This document shows, piece by piece, positions 43,347-52,707 of a stretch of DNA of 64,000 nt. The DNA is from JAVBLT01 sp031553315. Its GTDB lineage: Bacteria > Verrucomicrobiota > Kiritimatiellia > RFP12 > DVOR01. Location: positions 168,475 through 232,474 of the forward strand of contig JAVBLT010000007.1 in assembly GCA_031553315.1 (NCBI GenBank). Reading direction: 5' to 3'. The notes under the pieces were generated by a model. That model worked only from the letters and a program-made list of their open reading frames with translations. It made no database searches and had not been told where the DNA came from. How positions within the stretch are numbered: the stretch's first letter is position 1; each line of letters opens with the position of its first letter. The position numbers were made by a program, and so were the translations under genes.

Positions 43347-46300
43347 TCAATCGGCGAGTTCGGGGAGGGCCTCGGCATCCCAGGGGGCGCGGGGGGCGGC
43401 GATCAGGGAGAAGCGCGCGGGGGCGGCTCCGCCGGGGAGTGTGGCGAAACCGAGGCCGGGGACCGTGCCGTAACCCGAAGCGGCGGCCTGGGTGGGAACG
43501 AGGATGCCCTGGTATTTCACGCTCTGCTCCTTCTGCACCGGGGCGCCTCTGCTTTCGCCTTCGTACCAGAGGGCGAAGGTTCCGGTGAAGAGGCCGGTGG
43601 CGCGGGTGAATTTGATGGTGAAGTTGGAGGGGTTGACGGAGGCCTCGAAGTCGTTGAGCTTGCCGTTTTTCACGAGCACGCGTTTCTCCGCGGTCATGGT
43701 GTCGCCCGAAAGGGTGAAATCCAGGGTGCCGTTGGGGAGGTAGGCGAGGCGGGTGTAGGTGGCGTCGAGCCCGGAGGGGGCGTAGGCTTCATCGAGGCGG
43801 CCTTTGAAGGTGAAGTCTTTGTAGAAGGCCTGGAGGTTGGTGGTTTTGTCGTAGAAGCCGCCGACGGCGGGGGCTTCGAGGGCGAAGCCTGCGGCGGGGG
43901 CGATTTTGGGATCCACGCTGTTCCAGCCGACGGTGCCTGTGGCCACGACGAGGGGGTTGCCGTCTTCATCCGTTTCGGCGGAGAGGATGATTTCGCCGCA
44001 TGCGGCGGTCACGGCGGTGCCGGTGTAGAGCGGGATGCGCACGATGGGCGTGCCCTGGCCGTCGGAATCGGCCACGAAGACGGGGGGCGAGGCGGCGGCG
44101 AAGGAGCCGCTGGGCAACACGCCGGCGAATTTGGCGGTGCCTTTGGCGTCGAGGGTGAGGGTGGCGGTGCCGGCGCCGTTGGGCAGGGCGGTGTCGCCCG
44201 TGTTGTCGAAGGGCAGCGCCACGGTGTAGTAGCCGGCCCACTCGGCGGCCTGGGCAAGGGTGGCGGCTTCTTTGGCGTTGTTGCGGAAGAGGCTGCCGTT
44301 TTCGAAGGCGGCGGCAATCACGCCGGTTCTGGAGGTGCGGGGCGACTGGTGAAGCACGATGCGGTTGATTTTGGCGGGCCTGTCGAGTGCGCCGGGTTCG
44401 CCTGCGGCGGCGCGGCAGACGGTGACGTCGAACACGTTGGTGCAGGTGACGTTGTTGATTTTCACAACGGCGCTCAGCTCGGCGCGCAGGCAGGGCAGGC
44501 CGGTCTCGGGGTCGGTGAGGTCTTCGGTAAAGCCGTTGCCGGAGAAGGCGTGGCTCTTGCCGCCCCAGTTGACTTTGGCGGTGAGCTTGCCGGTGGCGGC
44601 GGCGGTGAAGGCGGCGCCGGCGAATTCAAGCTGGCGGGCGGCTTCCGCCGCGGCGGTGACGTTGGTGGTGGCGAAGGAGCCGTTGAAGACGCCGGCGGCG
44701 AGGTTGACGGGCTCGACCGAGAAGGCGAGGGTCACGCTGGCGGCATCGGTGGCGCGGAGGGTGGCGGTGAAGCTGCCGGGTTTGGCGGGCACGCCGGAGA
44801 TGAGGCCGTTGGCGAGCTTGAGGCCGTCGGGCAGTTTGCCGCTGAGGAGGGTGTAGATGAGCCTGGCGGCGTTGCTGTCGGTGGCGAGGGGAATGGAGAC
44901 CGCGAGGCCCTGCACGAGGGCGAACTCCACAATGCCGCCGGTCGCCGGATCGCCGGCAATGGGGTCGCCGGCGGCATCGAGCACGTGGGTGACGGGGGCG
45001 CCTTCTTCGAAGTAGGTGAAGGAGCGGGGGGAGCCTTTGAACTCGGCCACGGTGGCATTGTCGAGGTCGACGAGGGTGTCGACGCGCCAGTAGTAGGTTT
45101 TTTTGTGCTCGAAGGTCTGGAGGGTGCAACTGGTGCAGAAGAAATGTTCGCTGCCGGTTTGCTCGAGAATCGGATTGCTTTCAAGGCCTTTGACGCTTTC
45201 CGCGAGGAGGAAGCGGAAGGTGACGTTGGTGCTTGCGGGCTGGGTCCACAGGAATTCGAAGTCGGCGGCGGTCACATTGATTGCGGCTTTGTCGGCGGGG
45301 CCGATGAGTTCGGCGGGCTCCACGGGGATCCAGCGGAAGGGGGCTTCGCCGCCGCTGAAGAAGGAGGCGTAGGCTTCGCCGCCTGCGGCGGCGGCTTTGG
45401 CGGTGAAGGTGAGGGTGGATCGGGCGGCGAGGTATTTCACGAGCTCTTCGCCGGCATCGCACTCAAACGCGGGGGTTCTGGCGATGGCGCCGGTGAAGGT
45501 GTCGCCCGCTTCGGCGCCGACGAGGGCGGGGGTGAAGAGGAGGAGGCCGGAGGCGGGGGCGGTCACGGTCAGGGTGGCGGGTTTGGTTGTGAGCGCGGCG
45601 CTGCGGAGGTTGCCGGTCTGGTCGATGAACCAGTTTTTGGCGGCGTCTTTGACGGTAAGGCCGATGGCTTTGGTTTCCGGGTCGGCGAGCCATTCGGCGG
45701 AGGTTTGGGCGATGCCGGGGTCGCGGATGGTGACGGTGACGGCGGCGGCGCCGAGCCTGGCGGCGGCCTCGGTGGTTTTGAGGGCGGTGAGCTTCACGGT
45801 GAAGGTGCGCTCGGGGATGGGGGCTTCATCGGCGAGGGTGGTGTCGACGGTGATTTCTTTGGCGGTCAGGTCGCCGTCGGCCCAGATGAGGTCCTGATCG
45901 ATCTCTTCGAAGTGGTCGCCGGGCTGTGCGGTTTTGGCGAGGGTCTGGACGCGGACGCCGACTTCGCCGTTGGCGCCTGCCGTGCGGTCGATCCAGAGGG
46001 TGAGGCGCTCGCCGGCGGCGACGTTGACGGCGGGGGTTCTCGCGTTGGCGAAGGGTTGGGGTTCGATGTCGCCCGTGCCGCTGAAGCCGAGGGTGCCGGG
46101 GGCTTGCTTGGTCACTTCCGTGATGGTGACGGTGCTTTGGGTGATGTTGAGCAGGGGCACGAGGTTGCCTTCGGTGAGGTCTTCGGGCACGAGGTCGAGC
46201 GCGAGGTTGAAGGCGCGGTCGGGGTTGAAGGTGGGGGTGAGGTCGGGGATGAGGATCACGGAGACGGTTTTGGCGGTGCTTTCGCCGTCTTTCCACGCGA

Positions 46301-48692
46301 TGATGTCGGAGGCGGGCTGGTAGTGCAGGCCGGCTTTGGCGGTGTCTTCAAAGGTGCTGTAGCGCACGCGGACGGCGCCGTCTTTGGCGGTTCGGGTGAT
46401 CTTGATGTCGATCTTGGCGGTGCCTTCTCTCACGGTGTAGGCGGCTTTTTCGATGGAGACGGTGCCGACGTTTTGGGCGAGGGCGCTGAGGACGTAGGAG
46501 GAATCGACGGGGGCGGCGGGGTTGTCGTGGCCGATTTCAACGATGTAGTTGGCGGCTTCGCGGGCGGTGAAGCGGATGTCGGTGCCTTCGGCGATGATCT
46601 GGCCGGAGACGGTGCCGTTCGGGGCCTGGGCGGCGTTGCGGTAGACGCGGATGTAGGGGGCGCCGAAGGTCTGGGTGAGCTTGAGGGTGTAGACGGTGCC
46701 GTTTTTGACGGCGAGCTTGAAGAGGTCGCGGGGGTCGCCGGACCAGAGGCTGCGGTTGAGGGTGAGGCCTTTGGCGGTGGGGGCGAGGGCGGTGGGGGAG
46801 GCGAGGAGGTGGTCTTTTGCGTCGAAGGTGTCGTTGTAATAGGCCACGAGGGAGGTCGCGGGATAGCCGGCGGTCACGGTGATGTTGGTGTCGGCGGGTT
46901 TTGTCCAGCCGGAGACGGTGGAGAACTGGATGGTTTTGGGGCCTTTGGCGATGAGCAGGTTGGCGCCGCCTTCGAATTTGGCGGTGTCGCCCTTGATGTT
47001 CCAGCGGCCGTCGACGGCGCCCATGAGGTCTACGGAGAGGACGCCGTAATCGTTGGCGTTGACCCAGGAATGGAAGGTGTAGGCGTAGTCGCAGCCGATG
47101 CCGTCGGGGAGGCTGGCTTTGATGTAGTAGGTGCCGGCTTTGGCCGGGCTGAAGGTGAGGGTGCTTTGGGGATCGCCGAGGTTGCCTCCGCTGACGAGGG
47201 TGGCTTTGCCTTTGGCGTCGACAGTGTAGACGGAGAGGTTCATGGGGCGCTCGGCGATGTGGTCGATCGAGGGCGCGGCGAAGGAGTAGGTGATGCCGGC
47301 AAGGGAATCGAGGCGGTACCAGTCGACCGAGTTGGCGGCGGAGAAGGCGGCGTTGGTGATGATGGAATCTTCGCTCATTTGGGCGACGAGTTTGGGCAGG
47401 AGGGGGGTGGCGCCTTCGGGGGTGTCGTTGGCTTCGGCGGGGAGGGTGCCGAGATCCTGGATGGCGAGGGTGCAGGTGAGGTTGGTGTATTTGGGGGTGG
47501 AGTCGAACACGTCTTGGCCGATGCCGACCCAGTAGTCGCCGTCGAGGGTGGGTTTGAACACGAGGCGCTGGCCGAAGGGGGCGATGCCGCCGAGGCGGTT
47601 TGTCTGGATGGTGGCGCCGGCGGCGTTGTACACTTCGAGGATGGAGGTGCCTTTGCTTTGGGCGTCGGCATAGACGGCTTCCACGAGGTAGGAGGTGTCT
47701 TTTTTGAGGCCGGTGAGCTTGATGAGGGAGGAATCGATAATGCGGTCGTAATAGGTTTCGGTCATGTTGCGGGGGTCGACGGGGACATTGGCCTGGATCC
47801 AGGGATCGGCGGAGGGGGCGAGGGTGGCGAAAAGATCGGTGTGGGCGGCGGGGGTGCGCGCGGGCGAGATGTTGTATTTGAGCGAGGCGTTTTGGCCGCC
47901 GTTGCCGTGGATGGAGATTTCGTAGTCGCCGGCGGCCTCGGGGATGAGGTAGGCTTCGGCGTTGGCGTCGTTGGTTGTGCTGGTGTGGAACGCGTGGTTG
48001 CCGCCGATGTCGAGGCTGAGCATGGCGGCGGGGGTGCCGCCGGCTGTGGCGAAGCGGTAGCGTTTGCCGGTTTCGAGCTTTTGGGCGAGGAAGTAGTAGG
48101 AGCCGTCGTCCAGAAGCTTGGCGCTTTTGGAGGTCTCGGTCGTGGAGGCGACGGTGAACGTTGCGGGGTTGAGGTAATCGCCCACCGGAATGGGTTCGGG
48201 CACGATGCCCTCCGAGGAGCTGATGGTGACGGTTGCGCCGACGTCGCCGGAGAGCACGAGGAAATAGGCGATGGGTTTGTCTTCGGAATCGGCGAGGTAT
48301 CCCCAGTCGTCGCTTGTCACGTAGCCGCGGTAATTGGCTGTTTTGGTTTCCATTTCCACGTTGCCGATCCAGCTGTCCATGAGGTCGCCGTCCCACTTAT
48401 AGGTATAGACGATGCTGTCGAACGAGACGAATGACTCCTCGGTCAGGCCGGTTGTCCAGAATGTGTATTGCGTGCCTTGTTTGAGGGGCACTTTGATGTA
48501 GGCCACGCCGGAATCGTATAGTTCTCCCTCGTATATTTCGTTTACGAGCGTGAAGGTCTGCGTTTTGCCGACGGAATAGGAGAGGGGAGAGGAGAAGCTG
48601 GAACCTGCCGCGCCATGGCTACACGCGGCGATAAGGAATGCGGTTGCGGCAAACGCGCTTTTTTTCAGGGTGCGGCTGGACAACGGTTTCAT
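43347..48692 (-). CDS. Giant secreted Calx-beta / PPC-repeat protein
   Basis: 1781 residues. The signal sequence ends FLIAACSHG and could be a lipobox (IAAC) or a normal cleavage site. N-terminal beta domains resemble bacterial pre-peptidase C-terminal (PPC) modules (about 35-580), for example AANSVDWYRLDSLAGITYSF and AGTYYIKASLPDG. Calx-beta domains lie near 745-860 (VSIEKAAYTVREGTAKIDIK) and 875-1000. Ig-like and barrel-like repeats follow. The C-terminal domain (TRATGLFTGTFALWYEG, VKYQGILVPTQ) matches that of the downstream gene's product. Probably a surface or envelope protein in the same operon as 39195-43250. Confidence 0.82.
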   Translation of the reverse strand: MKPLSSRTLKKSAFAATAFLIAACSHGAAGSSFSSPLSYSVGKTQTFTLVNEIYEGELYDSGVAYIKVPLKQGTQYTFWTTGLTEESFVSFDSIVYTYKWDGDLMDSWIGNVEMETKTANYRGYVTSDDWGYLADSEDKPIAYFLVLSGDVGATVTISSSEGIVPEPIPVGDYLNPATFTVASTTETSKSAKLLDDGSYYFLAQKLETGKRYRFATAGGTPAAMLSLDIGGNHAFHTSTTNDANAEAYLIPEAAGDYEISIHGNGGQNASLKYNISPARTPAAHTDLFATLAPSADPWIQANVPVDPRNMTETYYDRIIDSSLIKLTGLKKDTSYLVEAVYADAQSKGTSILEVYNAAGATIQTNRLGGIAPFGQRLVFKPTLDGDYWVGIGQDVFDSTPKYTNLTCTLAIQDLGTLPAEANDTPEGATPLLPKLVAQMSEDSIITNAAFSAANSVDWYRLDSLAGITYSFAAPSIDHIAERPMNLSVYTVDAKGKATLVSGGNLGDPQSTLTFSPAKAGTYYIKASLPDGIGCDYAYTFHSWVNANDYGVLSVDLMGAVDGRWNIKGDTAKFEGGANLLIAKGPKTIQFSTVSGWTKPADTNITVTAGYPATSLVAYYNDTFDAKDHLLASPTALAPTAKGLTLNRSLWSGDPRDLFKLAVKNGTVYTLKLTQTFGAPYIRVYRNAAQAPNGTVSGQIIAEGTDIRFTAREAANYIVEIGHDNPAAPVDSSYVLSALAQNVGTVSIEKAAYTVREGTAKIDIKITRTAKDGAVRVRYSTFEDTAKAGLHYQPASDIIAWKDGESTAKTVSVILIPDLTPTFNPDRAFNLALDLVPEDLTEGNLVPLLNITQSTVTITEVTKQAPGTLGFSGTGDIEPQPFANARTPAVNVAAGERLTLWIDRTAGANGEVGVRVQTLAKTAQPGDHFEEIDQDLIWADGDLTAKEITVDTTLADEAPIPERTFTVKLTALKTTEAAARLGAAAVTVTIRDPGIAQTSAEWLADPETKAIGLTVKDAAKNWFIDQTGNLRSAALTTKPATLTVTAPASGLLLFTPALVGAEAGDTFTGAIARTPAFECDAGEELVKYLAARSTLTFTAKAAAAGGEAYASFFSGGEAPFRWIPVEPAELIGPADKAAINVTAADFEFLWTQPASTNVTFRFLLAESVKGLESNPILEQTGSEHFFCTSCTLQTFEHKKTYYWRVDTLVDLDNATVAEFKGSPRSFTYFEEGAPVTHVLDAAGDPIAGDPATGGIVEFALVQGLAVSIPLATDSNAARLIYTLLSGKLPDGLKLANGLISGVPAKPGSFTATLRATDAASVTLAFSVEPVNLAAGVFNGSFATTNVTAAAEAARQLEFAGAAFTAAATGKLTAKVNWGGKSHAFSGNGFTEDLTDPETGLPCLRAELSAVVKINNVTCTNVFDVTVCRAAAGEPGALDRPAKINRIVLHQSPRTSRTGVIAAAFENGSLFRNNAKEAATLAQAAEWAGYYTVALPFDNTGDTALPNGAGTATLTLDAKGTAKFAGVLPSGSFAAASPPVFVADSDGQGTPIVRIPLYTGTAVTAACGEIILSAETDEDGNPLVVATGTVGWNSVDPKIAPAAGFALEAPAVGGFYDKTTNLQAFYKDFTFKGRLDEAYAPSGLDATYTRLAYLPNGTLDFTLSGDTMTAEKRVLVKNGKLNDFEASVNPSNFTIKFTRATGLFTGTFALWYEGESRGAPVQKEQSVKYQGILVPTQAAASGYGTVPGLGFATLPGGAAPARFSLIAAPRAPWDAEALPELAD

Positions 48693-48985
48693 TTTTTTAT
48701 CCTTTCAAAGCAGTTAACGGCAAAGTCTGTCAATGGTTTGTCGGTTGCCCAGGGGTATCCGAAACAGGGCCTGGACTGCATAAAAACATCCTTTTTAACG
48801 GAGATATTTCTCCATGAATGCCCGCAACTTTAACATACGGGGGGGGGCGAGTCAATATTTTTGCCTCACTTTATATCGTAAAAAGTTAAAAACCATGTTT
48901 TTTATTTTGCCTATTGACGAGGCGGGGTTGGTTTTGCTATAGTGCACCCCGTTTTACAGCCCGGGAGGTCTTGAAACGCACTCAC
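48693..48985. other. Intergenic region between a giant surface protein gene and the tRNA cluster
   Basis: 293 bp without a gene. It holds a nine-G tract (48839-48847) and an AT-rich block. On the minus strand TTGACT lies just upstream of the tract and could be a -35 for the 48692 gene, putting the homopolymer inside the promoter spacer; its -10 (TAAAGT) is weak. The tRNA promoter is on the plus strand at 48914-48943. Confidence 0.5.
48914..48943 (+). promoter_or_regulatory. Promoter of the tRNA cluster
   Basis: TTGACG (48914-48919), 18-bp spacer, TATAGT (48938-48943), 42 bp upstream of the first tRNA. Confidence 0.7.
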
Positions 48986-49061
48986 GGCGAGGTAGCTCAG
49001 TTGGTAGAGCAGCGGACTGAAAATTCGCGTGTCATCGGTTCGACCCCGATCCTTGCCACCA
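48986..49061 (+). tRNA. tRNA-Phe (GAA), copy 1
   Basis: 76 nt cloverleaf: acceptor GGCGAGG/CCTTGCC, D-arm AGCTCAGTTGGTAGAGC, anticodon loop CTGAAAA with anticodon GAA, T-arm ATCGG-TTCGACC-CCGAT. Discriminator A and encoded CCA are present. Confidence 0.95.
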
Positions 49062-49099
49062 TTGCCTTGCAGGTGCGGTATTGAGATTGCCCGGATTGC

Positions 49100-49175
49100 G
49101 GCGAGGTAGCTCAGTTGGTAGAGCAGCGGACTGAAAATTCGCGTGTCATCGGTTCGACCCCGATCCTTGCCACCA
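49100..49175 (+). tRNA. tRNA-Phe (GAA), copy 2
   Basis: Identical in all 76 positions to the copy at 48986-49061, with encoded CCA. The 38-bp spacer between them is different sequence, so the tRNA itself is the duplicated or homogenised unit. Confidence 0.95.
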
Positions 49176-49187
49176 GTTTTTTTGCAC

Positions 49188-49263
49188 TGGCCCCTAGCTC
49201 AGTCGGTAGAGCATATGACTTTTAATCATAGGGTCACGGGTTCGAATCCCGTGGGGCCAACCA
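49188..49263 (+). tRNA. tRNA-Lys (TTT)
   Basis: 76 nt: acceptor TGGCCCC/GGGGCCA, D-arm GCTCAGTCGGTAGAGC, anticodon loop CTTTTAA with anticodon TTT, T-arm ACGGG-TTCGAAT-CCCGT. Discriminator A and encoded CCA are present. It lies 12 bp after the second tRNA-Phe. Confidence 0.95.
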
Positions 49264-49328
49264 TTTTCAGAAGATCCGCAGTTGCAGGCAAATGTAATTG
49301 TGGGTCTTTTTGGTATCGGGGAGGCGCG

Positions 49329-49850
49329 ATGGCGCATGATTGGCCCGATTGCGCGGAAACGGCCGCGCGCCTGATTGATTCCTGCCGAAGGCTGGGCACC
49401 TCGCTGGCCGCGGCGGAATCGTGCACGGGCGGCCTGGTCGGCGCGGTGCTGACGGCGATCCCGGGCGCTTCGCAGGTCTACGCGGGCGGCGTGGTGAGCT
49501 ATTCCAACGCCGTGAAGACGCGCGCGCTGGGCGTGCCCGAGGCGTTGATCGAGGAGCAGGGCGCCGTGAGCGCGCCGGTGGCCGAAGCGATGGCGCTGGG
49601 CGCATTGCGGCTGACGGGAGCCCAGCTCGCGGTCGCCGTGACCGGTGTGGCGGGGCCGGGAGGCGGTTCGCCCGAGAAGCCCGTGGGGCTTGTTTTCATT
49701 GCCGTGGCGTTGCTCGGGCATGTGTTTGGCGCGGAACGGTTCAATTTTGAAGGCGACCGCGCGGCCGTGCGGGCGCAGGCGGTCGAAGCGGCGATCGATT
49801 TATTGAATGTGGTTCAGAAAACAAGAGAGGTTCAGCATGCAAGACATTGA
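49329..49850 (+). CDS. pncC: CinA C-terminal domain protein / nicotinamide-nucleotide amidase
   Basis: 173 residues from ATG 49329 (GGGGAGG upstream). A stand-alone CinA C-terminal domain. The signature [38 protein letters not shown] and [18 protein letters not shown] matches PncC, which deamidates NMN back to nicotinate mononucleotide in pyridine-nucleotide salvage. Its last 14 bases overlap ilvE in another frame. Confidence 0.9.
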   Translation: MAHDWPDCAETAARLIDSCRRLGTSLAAAESCTGGLVGAVLTAIPGASQVYAGGVVSYSNAVKTRALGVPEALIEEQGAVSAPVAEAMALGALRLTGAQLAVAVTGVAGPGGGSPEKPVGLVFIAVALLGHVFGAERFNFEGDRAAVRAQAVEAAIDLLNVVQKTREVQHARH

Positions 49851-50853
49851 TTGGTCGAAGCTCGGTTTCAGCTATATGCCCACGCGCTGCCATATTCGCT
49901 ATGTATGGAAAGACGGCGCATGGAGCGTGGGTGAGCTCGTGGAATCGCCCGTCATTGAAATGAGCATTGCCGCCTCCTGCCTGCACTACGGCCAGGCCGC
50001 GTTCGAAGGCCTCAAGGCGTTTCGCTGCAAGGACGGCAAGGTGCGCGTGTTTCGCGCGAAGGCCAACGGCGAGCGGATGCATCGCACGGCGCTGCGCAGC
50101 TGCATGGCGCCGCCGCCGGTGGAGCTGTTCGAGGAAGCCGTCCGCCGCGTGGTCAAGGCGAATGAAGATTATGTGCCCCCTTACGGCACGGGCGGCTCCA
50201 TGTACATCCGCCCGCTGCTGATCGGCACCGGCCCGCAGATCGGCGTGGCCCCCGCCGACGAATATACGTTTCTTGTCATGGTCATGCCGGTAGGCGCCTA
50301 TTACAAGGGCGGCATCAAGCCCGTGCGCGCCGTCATTCTCGACGAATACGACCGCGCCGCCCCGCAGGGCATGGGCGCCGTGAAGATGGCCGGCAACTAC
50401 GCCGCCAGCCTCTACGCCCACGAAAAAGCCAAGAAAATGGGCTTCCCCGTGGAGCTGTACCTCGACGCGAAGACGCATACCTGCATCGAAGAGTTCGCCA
50501 CATCCAACTTTATCGGCATCAAGCCCGACGGCACCTACGTGACCGTCGATTCCCCCTCCGTGCTGCCCAGCGTGACCAACCTCTCGCTTCAGCAGATCGC
50601 CCGCGACCTGGGCATGAAGGTCGAAGTGCGCGAGATTCCTTATGAAGAGCTCGGCGCCTTTGCCGAAATCGGCGCCTGCGGCACGGCCGTGGTGGTCACG
50701 CCGGTGTGCGAAGTGGCGCGGGGCGCCGATGTGATTCGCATCGGTTCGCCCGCCGAATGCGGCCCCGTGCTCCTCAAACTATACAGGGAAATGCAGGCCG
50801 TTCAATACGGCGAGAAGGCAGATGCGCACGGCTGGTGCACCGGGATTGACTAA
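49837..50853 (+). CDS. ilvE: Branched-chain amino-acid aminotransferase
   Basis: 338 residues from ATG 49837 (AGAGAGG upstream), inside the end of pncC. A fold-type IV PLP enzyme of the larger BCAT class. [18 protein letters not shown] and [16 protein letters not shown] mark the N-terminal half, and Lys183 in [15 protein letters not shown] should bind [14 protein letters not shown] and [11 protein letters not shown] are further blocks. It performs the last step of Val/Leu/Ile synthesis and sits directly upstream of the acetolactate synthase genes. Confidence 0.93.
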   Translation: MQDIDWSKLGFSYMPTRCHIRYVWKDGAWSVGELVESPVIEMSIAASCLHYGQAAFEGLKAFRCKDGKVRVFRAKANGERMHRTALRSCMAPPPVELFEEAVRRVVKANEDYVPPYGTGGSMYIRPLLIGTGPQIGVAPADEYTFLVMVMPVGAYYKGGIKPVRAVILDEYDRAAPQGMGAVKMAGNYAASLYAHEKAKKMGFPVELYLDAKTHTCIEEFATSNFIGIKPDGTYVTVDSPSVLPSVTNLSLQQIARDLGMKVEVREIPYEELGAFAEIGACGTAVVVTPVCEVARGADVIRIGSPAECGPVLLKLYREMQAVQYGEKADAHGWCTGID

Positions 50854-50878
50854 GGCAATCAGGCTCAATCGAGTCATC

Positions 50879-50920
50879 GCGGTGCACACGGGAAAGCCCC
50901 GGTGCGCCGCTTTATGTTTT
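50879..50920 (+). terminator. Hairpin plus T-rich run between ilvE and ilvB
   Basis: GCGGTGCACACGGG (50879-50892) folds on CCCCGGTGCGCCGC (50897-50910) with small mismatches, followed by TTTATGTTTT. It may partly terminate or attenuate transcription into ilvBN. No leader peptide rich in branched-chain codons and no T-box is seen. Confidence 0.55.
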
Positions 50921-50943
50921 AAACTTTTACAGGAAGAGAGAAA

Positions 50944-52704
50944 ATGATGGATTCAGCAAACCAACCCCTGGGCCGAACAGGCGCCCAATGCATCATCGAC
51001 GGCCTCGTCAACGCGGGCTGCGAGGTGCTCTTCGGCTACCCCGGCGGCCAGATCATCGACACCTTCGACGCCCTCTACAAAGCCCCCCTCCGCTTCGTTC
51101 TCCCCCGCCACGAACAAGGCGGCGTGCACATGGCCGACGGTTACGCCCGCGCCACCGGCAAGGTCGGCTGCGTGATGCTCACCTCCGGCCCCGGCGCCAC
51201 CAACGCCGTCACCGGCCTCGCCACCGCCATGATGGACGGCGTGCCCCTCGTGGTCATCACCGGGCAGGTCCCCATGCACCTCATCGGCACCGACGCTTTC
51301 CAGGAGGCCGACACCACCGGCATCACCCGCTCGGTCACCAAGCACAATTACCTCGTCCGCTCGGTCGACGACTTGCCCGCCACCATCGCCGAAGCCTTCC
51401 TCATTGCCTCCACAGGCAAACCCGGCCCCGTGCTCATCGACGTGCCCAAAGACGTTCAGCGCGCCCGCACCCTCGTGCCCGATAAAAACCGCGAAGACGT
51501 CTGCATCCCCGCCTACAACCCCTTCCTCGACCCCCCCCGGGAACAGATCGCCGCCCTTGCCGACGCGATCAACAAAGCCCACCGCCCCGTGCTCTACGCG
51601 GGCGGCGGCGCCATCACCACCAACGCCTCCGCCCAGCTCCTGCGCATCGCCGAGGAATTCAACATCCCCGTGACGACCACCCTCATGGGTCTGGGCGCCT
51701 TCCCCCAGGATCACCCCCTTTCCCTCTGGATGGTCGGCATGCACGGCAGCTACGCCGCCAACAGCGCCGTTTCCCAATGCGACCTGCTCATCGCCGCCGG
51801 CGCCCGCTTCGACGACCGCGTGACCGGAAAAATCGCCGATTTCGCCCGCGGCGCCTGCATTGCGCATATCGACGTGGACCGCTCCGCCATCGGCAAAAAC
51901 GTCGGCACCGACATCCCCGTCCACGGCGACCTCAAACGCACCCTCGAAATGCTCTACCCGCTCCTCCGGCAGCGCGAACGCGCCGACTGGCTCGCCTCCA
52001 TCGCCCGCTGGAAAGAAGAGAAGGCCGCCATCTACCTTCCCCGGCAAGACGGGTTGATGCAGCCTCAGGCCGTCGTCGAAAAAATCGACCAAATCAGCCA
52101 AGGCCAGGCCATCGTCGTGACCGACGTGGGCCAGAACCAGATGTGGTCCGCCCAGTTTTACCGCTACACCAAACCCCGCACCTTCCTCTCCTCCGGCGGC
52201 CTGGGCACAATGGGCTTCGGCGCGCCCGCCGCCATCGGCGCCCAGATCGCCCGGCCCGACGCCCTCGTGGTCTCCATCTCGGGCGACGGCGGCTTCCAGA
52301 TGAACATCCAGGAGCTCGTCGTCGCCGTGGAACACAGGCTCCCCGTCAACTTCATCATCCTCAACAACGGCCACCTGGGCATGGTCCGCCAGTGGCAGGA
52401 ACGCTTCTTCGGCAAACGCTACTCCGCCACCGTCCTCACCCAGAAAAACCGCCCCGCCAACGAACACATCGATTCCCAGGAAGAAACATACCTGCCCGAC
52501 TTTGTGAAAGTCGCCGAAGCCTACGGCATGGCCGCCCGCCGGGTCACAACCCTCGAAGCCGCCGAAGCCGCCTTTGCCGAAGCCTTCGCCAGCCCCGAAC
52601 CGTGGCTCATCGAGTGCATCGTGGCGCCCGATGAAAACGTGCTCCCCTTCGTTCCGCCGGGAGCATCCCTCGCCGATATGATCCGACTCACCCAGGAGGC
52701 TTAA
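50944..52704 (+). CDS. ilvB: Acetolactate synthase, large (catalytic) subunit
   Basis: 586 residues, ATG after AGGAAGAGAG. A ThDP enzyme condensing pyruvates (or pyruvate and 2-ketobutyrate), the first step of branched-chain amino-acid synthesis. Motifs: VLFGYPGGQIIDTFDALY, the RHEQGGVHMADGYARATG segment with the catalytic Glu, LTSGPGATNAVTGLATA, and the ThDP motif ISGDGGFQMNIQEL ending in NN. The central FAD-binding domain (about 190-345) is present. The regulatory subunit gene follows after 3 bases. Confidence 0.96.
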   Translation: MMDSANQPLGRTGAQCIIDGLVNAGCEVLFGYPGGQIIDTFDALYKAPLRFVLPRHEQGGVHMADGYARATGKVGCVMLTSGPGATNAVTGLATAMMDGVPLVVITGQVPMHLIGTDAFQEADTTGITRSVTKHNYLVRSVDDLPATIAEAFLIASTGKPGPVLIDVPKDVQRARTLVPDKNREDVCIPAYNPFLDPPREQIAALADAINKAHRPVLYAGGGAITTNASAQLLRIAEEFNIPVTTTLMGLGAFPQDHPLSLWMVGMHGSYAANSAVSQCDLLIAAGARFDDRVTGKIADFARGACIAHIDVDRSAIGKNVGTDIPVHGDLKRTLEMLYPLLRQRERADWLASIARWKEEKAAIYLPRQDGLMQPQAVVEKIDQISQGQAIVVTDVGQNQMWSAQFYRYTKPRTFLSSGGLGTMGFGAPAAIGAQIARPDALVVSISGDGGFQMNIQELVVAVEHRLPVNFIILNNGHLGMVRQWQERFFGKRYSATVLTQKNRPANEHIDSQEETYLPDFVKVAEAYGMAARRVTTLEAAEAAFAEAFASPEPWLIECIVAPDENVLPFVPPGASLADMIRLTQEA

Positions 52705-52707
52705 CCC

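Noticed and set aside
43317..48434. A 1705-codon open frame opposite the giant Calx-beta gene
   Set aside because: Composition is Gly/Glu/Val/Ala only with no fold pattern; it is the antisense shadow of a GC-rich gene.
50854..50943. T-box or leader-peptide attenuator for ilvBN
   Set aside because: No T-box sequence and no short frame rich in Val/Leu/Ile codons; only a hairpin with a modest T-run.
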